Shown: positions 61,883 to 64,000 of the stretch, in pieces
How positions within the stretch are numbered: position 1 is the first letter of the stretch
How the letters are laid out: each line of letters opens with the position of its first letter
Assembly (NCBI RefSeq): GCF_000157895.3
Contig: NC_022663.1
Coordinates: forward strand, 868,001-932,000
Length of the DNA stretch: 64,000 bases
DNA from: Mycobacterium kansasii ATCC 12478
GTDB lineage: Bacteria; Actinomycetota; Actinomycetes; Mycobacteriales; Mycobacteriaceae
Direction of reading: 5' to 3'
Program-made: the position numbers and the translations under genes
The notes under the pieces: model-generated
The model's database searches: none
The model's input: the letters and a program-made list of their open reading frames with translations, nothing else
What the model was told of the DNA's origin: nothing

Positions 61883-62788
61883 ATGGATGTCCTGAGAACA
61901 CCGGATGCCCGGTTCGAAAACCTGGTCGGCTACCCGTTCGCACCGCACTACGTCGATGTTGCGGCAACCGACACCCAGGCGTTGCGCATGCACTACCTCG
62001 ACGAGGGTCCGACCGACGGGCCGCCGATCGTGCTGCTGCATGGCGAGCCCACCTGGAGCTACCTGTACCGGACGATGATCCCGCCGCTCGCCAAGGCCGG
62101 CAACCGGGTGCTGGCACCCGACCTGATCGGCTTCGGCCGCTCCGACAAGCCAACGCGCATAGAGGATTACACCTACCTGCGTCATGTGCAATGGGTGACG
62201 TCGTGGTTCGAGAATCTCGATCTGCGCGACGTCACGCTCTTCGTGCAAGACTGGGGATCGCTGATCGGTCTGCGCATCGCCGCGGAACAGGATGCCCGGA
62301 TAGCGGCGCTGGTGGTGGCTAACGGCTTCCTTCCCACCGCGCAGCAGCGCACCCCGCCCGCCTTCTACATCTGGCGGGCTTTCGCGCGCTACTCCCCCGT
62401 GCTGCCCGCCGGCCGCATCGTCGACACCGGCACCGTGCACAAGGTCCCCGCCGAGGTACGGGCCGGCTACGACGCTCCGTTCCCCGACAAGCGGTACCAA
62501 GCGGGCGCCCGCGCTTTTCCCCAGTTGGTACCGACATCGGCGGGCGACCCCGCCATTGCGGCCAACCGGGCCGCCTGGGACGCGCTTGGCCGGTGGGAGA
62601 AGCCATTCCTTGCCATCTTCGGGAAACGGGACCCGATCCTGGGACGAGCCGACCGTCCGTTGATCAACCACATCCCGGGCGCGGCGGGCCAGCCGCATGC
62701 CCGAATCAACGCCAACCACTTCATCCAGGAGGACAGCGGACCGGAGCTGGCCGAACGCATCATTTCCTGGCGGCAGCCTGCGCGATGA
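61883..62788 (+). CDS. dhaA: Haloalkane dehalogenase (Rv2296-like)
   Basis: A 301-residue enzyme very close to the M. tuberculosis Rv2296 product: LLHGEPTWSYLYRTM (HGEPTWS oxyanion loop with the halide Trp region), FVQDWGSLIGL (nucleophile Asp in QDWG), and the histidine in ANHFIQED. It hydrolyses carbon-halogen bonds by an alkyl-enzyme intermediate; the natural substrate in mycobacteria is not known. Intact. The next gene overlaps by 4 bases. Confidence 0.93.
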   Translation: MDVLRTPDARFENLVGYPFAPHYVDVAATDTQALRMHYLDEGPTDGPPIVLLHGEPTWSYLYRTMIPPLAKAGNRVLAPDLIGFGRSDKPTRIEDYTYLRHVQWVTSWFENLDLRDVTLFVQDWGSLIGLRIAAEQDARIAALVVANGFLPTAQQRTPPAFYIWRAFARYSPVLPAGRIVDTGTVHKVPAEVRAGYDAPFPDKRYQAGARAFPQLVPTSAGDPAIAANRAAWDALGRWEKPFLAIFGKRDPILGRADRPLINHIPGAAGQPHARINANHFIQEDSGPELAERIISWRQPAR

Positions 62789-63207
62789 GCCCCGGACAGA
62801 ATTCGATGTCATCGGGGACCGAGCCTGCCGGTACACGGCGTGACCCCGCCCAGATCGCGGCGTATCGGATCGCCGCTCTGCTGATCGGCGTGGGCACCAT
62901 CCACTTCGTGGCGCCCAAACCTTTCGACGACATCATCCCTGCCGAACTGCCCGGAAACCCGCGGCTCTACACCTACGTATCGGGTGTCGCCGAGTTGGTC
63001 ATCGGAGCGCTGCTGCTGCCGAGACGCACCCGGCGATTGGCCGCGCTGGCGGCCGCGGGGCTGTTCGTGGCGGTCTTTCCGGGCAATCTCAACATGGTCC
63101 GGCTGTGGTGGGACAAGCCCTGGCCGATGCGGATCATCGCGCTGGCGCGGCTGCCGTTGCAGGTTCCGATGATCACCACCGCACTCAAAATCAGCCGTAA
63201 CAGTTAG
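62785..63207 (+). CDS. DoxX family membrane protein
   Basis: A 140-residue protein with four helices: AYRIAALLIGVGTIHFVAP, TYVSGVAELVIGALLLP, LAALAAAGLFVAVFPGNLNMV and the C-terminal LPLQVPMITTAL. The DoxX-type motif HFVAPKPFDDIIP is clear. The ATG overlaps the dehalogenase stop (ATGA). Confidence 0.85.
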   Translation: MSPGQNSMSSGTEPAGTRRDPAQIAAYRIAALLIGVGTIHFVAPKPFDDIIPAELPGNPRLYTYVSGVAELVIGALLLPRRTRRLAALAAAGLFVAVFPGNLNMVRLWWDKPWPMRIIALARLPLQVPMITTALKISRNS

Positions 63208-63239
63208 CTCCCACACCGGCGGCCGTGTCTGCCGGCGCC

Positions 63240-63623
63240 TCAGGAATGAACCGAAGTGGTTGCGGCAACCAGAGGTTCGAAGCCCAGCGCTTCGGCCCTG
63301 GCGCGAAGACGCGCCATGAATTCGTCATGGCCGGGCGCGTCGCCGTGCGCCGGGGCAACCAGACCGCGAAGCCGCAGCAGCGGCAATTCGTGAAGGACGA
63401 AGCCCGGGTCGGTGGGTACCGCGGCCAACCGGTCGATCGCGGATTGGGCTTCCTTGAGATCGGCGCCGGTGCCACGAGCAAGCAGGGATTCGACCATCGC
63501 GGTGACGGCCAGCCACCGCCATATCATCTCACCGGAGGTGAAGCTGTCGTCGACGGCCGAACGCGCCAGTTCGATGGCAACTGACGTCCACCCCGGTATC
63601 GTGACACTGCCCGCACGCCGGGT
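63240..63623 (-). pseudogene. C-terminal tail of a cyclase/regulator-type protein (relic)
   Basis: A frame of 128 codons bounded upstream by TAG (63624-63626) and without ATG or GTG before the conserved part. It reads GWTSVAIELARSAVDD, then AQSAIDRLAAVPTDPGFVLHELPLLRLRGLVAPAHGD, the TPR-like C-terminal end of mycobacterial adenylate-cyclase/AAA-LuxR regulators. The N-terminal several hundred residues are missing; the KAS III-like gene ends 8 bp away. A truncated relic. Confidence 0.6.
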
Positions 63624-63631
63624 CTACATAT

Positions 63632-64000
63632 TCACCCGACGACGCGGGGCGGCTGACGATACAGCGCCGCGCCGGCCGTGACGCCGGCACCCGCGGCGAC
63701 AAACAGCACTTGGGTGCCCGCGGGCAGGCTCTGCACCTGTCCCTCGAAGGCTGCGGCCAGCGCCGCCGTATGCATGTGCTCGTCATCCGCCACGCGGATC
63801 AGGTCGGCCGGCACCCCGAGCCGGTTGCCCAGCGCCGTACGGAACCCCTGCCGTGCCGGGGCGGCGACGATCATGTCGATGGCCGAAAGCCGCACGGAAT
63901 GCGCGGCCAGGCAGGCCGCCACCGCCTGGGCTGCGGCGGCGGCGAACTGATCATCGATGTCGGCCGACTCGCTGAACCGGAGAACATTACGGGCGTCGGC
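63632..64000 (-). CDS. KAS III-like (3-oxoacyl-ACP synthase III family) protein, 3' end only
   Basis: The gene runs beyond the window edge. The visible C-terminus (about 122 codons) has IDMIVAAPARQGFRTALGNRLG and the end LFVAAGAGVTAGAALYRQPP, matching the final strands and GAG loop of KAS III/beta-ketoacyl-type condensing enzymes (FabH-like). The second visible active-site element (Asn) is in DDEHMHTAALA, which has His where Asn is usual. Substrate unknown. Confidence 0.6.
   Translation of the reverse strand, partial: ADARNVLRFSESADIDDQFAAAAAQAVAACLAAHSVRLSAIDMIVAAPARQGFRTALGNRLGVPADLIRVADDEHMHTAALAAAFEGQVQSLPAGTQVLFVAAGAGVTAGAALYRQPPRVVG

Noticed and set aside
61103..62836. 577-residue - strand frame covering the dehalogenase gene and the SRPBCC gene
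   Set aside because: Only its last 144 codons (SRPBCC) look real; the rest is antisense to the dehalogenase.
1..64000. tRNA or rRNA genes
   Set aside because: I looked for T-loop-like GGTTCGAATCC patterns and rRNA blocks and saw none.

Overview
The window is high-GC (roughly 65-70%) and carries gene families that together point to a slow-growing Mycobacterium: a wax-ester synthase/diacylglycerol acyltransferase, a Ddn-like deazaflavin protein, 13E12-repeat (DUF222/HNH) genes, VapBC, a SirA-CysH-Che1 sulfate-reduction set, FprA with a seven-iron ferredoxin, SseB, and a haloalkane dehalogenase very close to the M. tuberculosis Rv2296 product. The species cannot be fixed from the sequence alone. 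No rRNA, tRNA, CRISPR array or intact insertion sequence was seen.

Layout. 0-9 kb: WS/DGAT, a double carboxymuconolactone-decarboxylase-fold protein and a Ddn-like protein, divergent from a TetR gene. Then a truncated hydrolase-LuxR relic and a five-gene redox operon (OsmC, two FAD enzymes, MFS exporter, MaoC hydratase). 9-12.4 kb: an intact VapBC module with a perfect 12-bp palindrome operator, next to three decayed genes and two copies of a ~200-bp direct repeat. 12.9-18.8 kb: sirA-cysH-che1, a LysR regulator, and divergent fprA-fdxC, together a complete route NADPH -> FprA -> ferredoxin -> sulfite reductase. 18.9-31 kb: hydrolases, a PlsC-type acyltransferase, a ClpX-type zinc-finger/HTH protein behind paired palindromes, a tocopherol-cyclase-like protein, an acyl-CoA-dehydrogenase-like flavoprotein, a DsbA-fold protein, a surface protein with a Thr/Pro tail, a chagasin-like protease-inhibitor lipoprotein, a DUF5685 protein ending in a run of cysteines, and a CPA1 antiporter. 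31-38 kb: a second OsmC paralog, a broken 13E12 gene, a P450-TetR pair, a frameshifted LLM-oxidoreductase operon, and a cyclic-nucleotide-domain/D-lactate-dehydrogenase fusion cut by an in-frame TAG. 38-48 kb: M48 protease-LemA, TetR/SnoaL pair, sseB, exported nucleosidase, lipoproteins, M23 peptidase, alpha/beta hydrolase. 48-53 kb: a second broken 13E12 gene (inverted relative to the first), MalY-type lyase, DHFR-like protein, IS256-family relic, PadR-regulated membrane protein. 54-58 kb: an unusual three-gene operon (BKACE/DUF849-like, 14-TM MFS, aminotransferase that apparently starts at ATC). 58-64 kb: CysQ-like phosphatase, acyl-CoA-dehydrogenase-like protein, SDR, SRPBCC protein, haloalkane dehalogenase, DoxX, a regulator tail relic and the 3' end of a KAS III-like gene.

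Two themes stand out. First, decay: at least ten loci carry lesions (one-base deletions, single nonsense changes, internal deletions, fusions), so this region either is undergoing gene loss or contains assembly errors at short homopolymers. Second, several divergent regulator/target pairs show readable operators (VapB, TetR at 42.25 kb, PadR at 53.16 kb, the ClpX-ZF locus, LysR). The best candidates for undescribed biology are the cNMP-domain/D-LDH fusion, the cysteine-tailed DUF5685 protein beside a protease-inhibitor lipoprotein, the ClpX-ZF/HTH protein with its paired operators, and the BKACE-like/MFS/aminotransferase operon.
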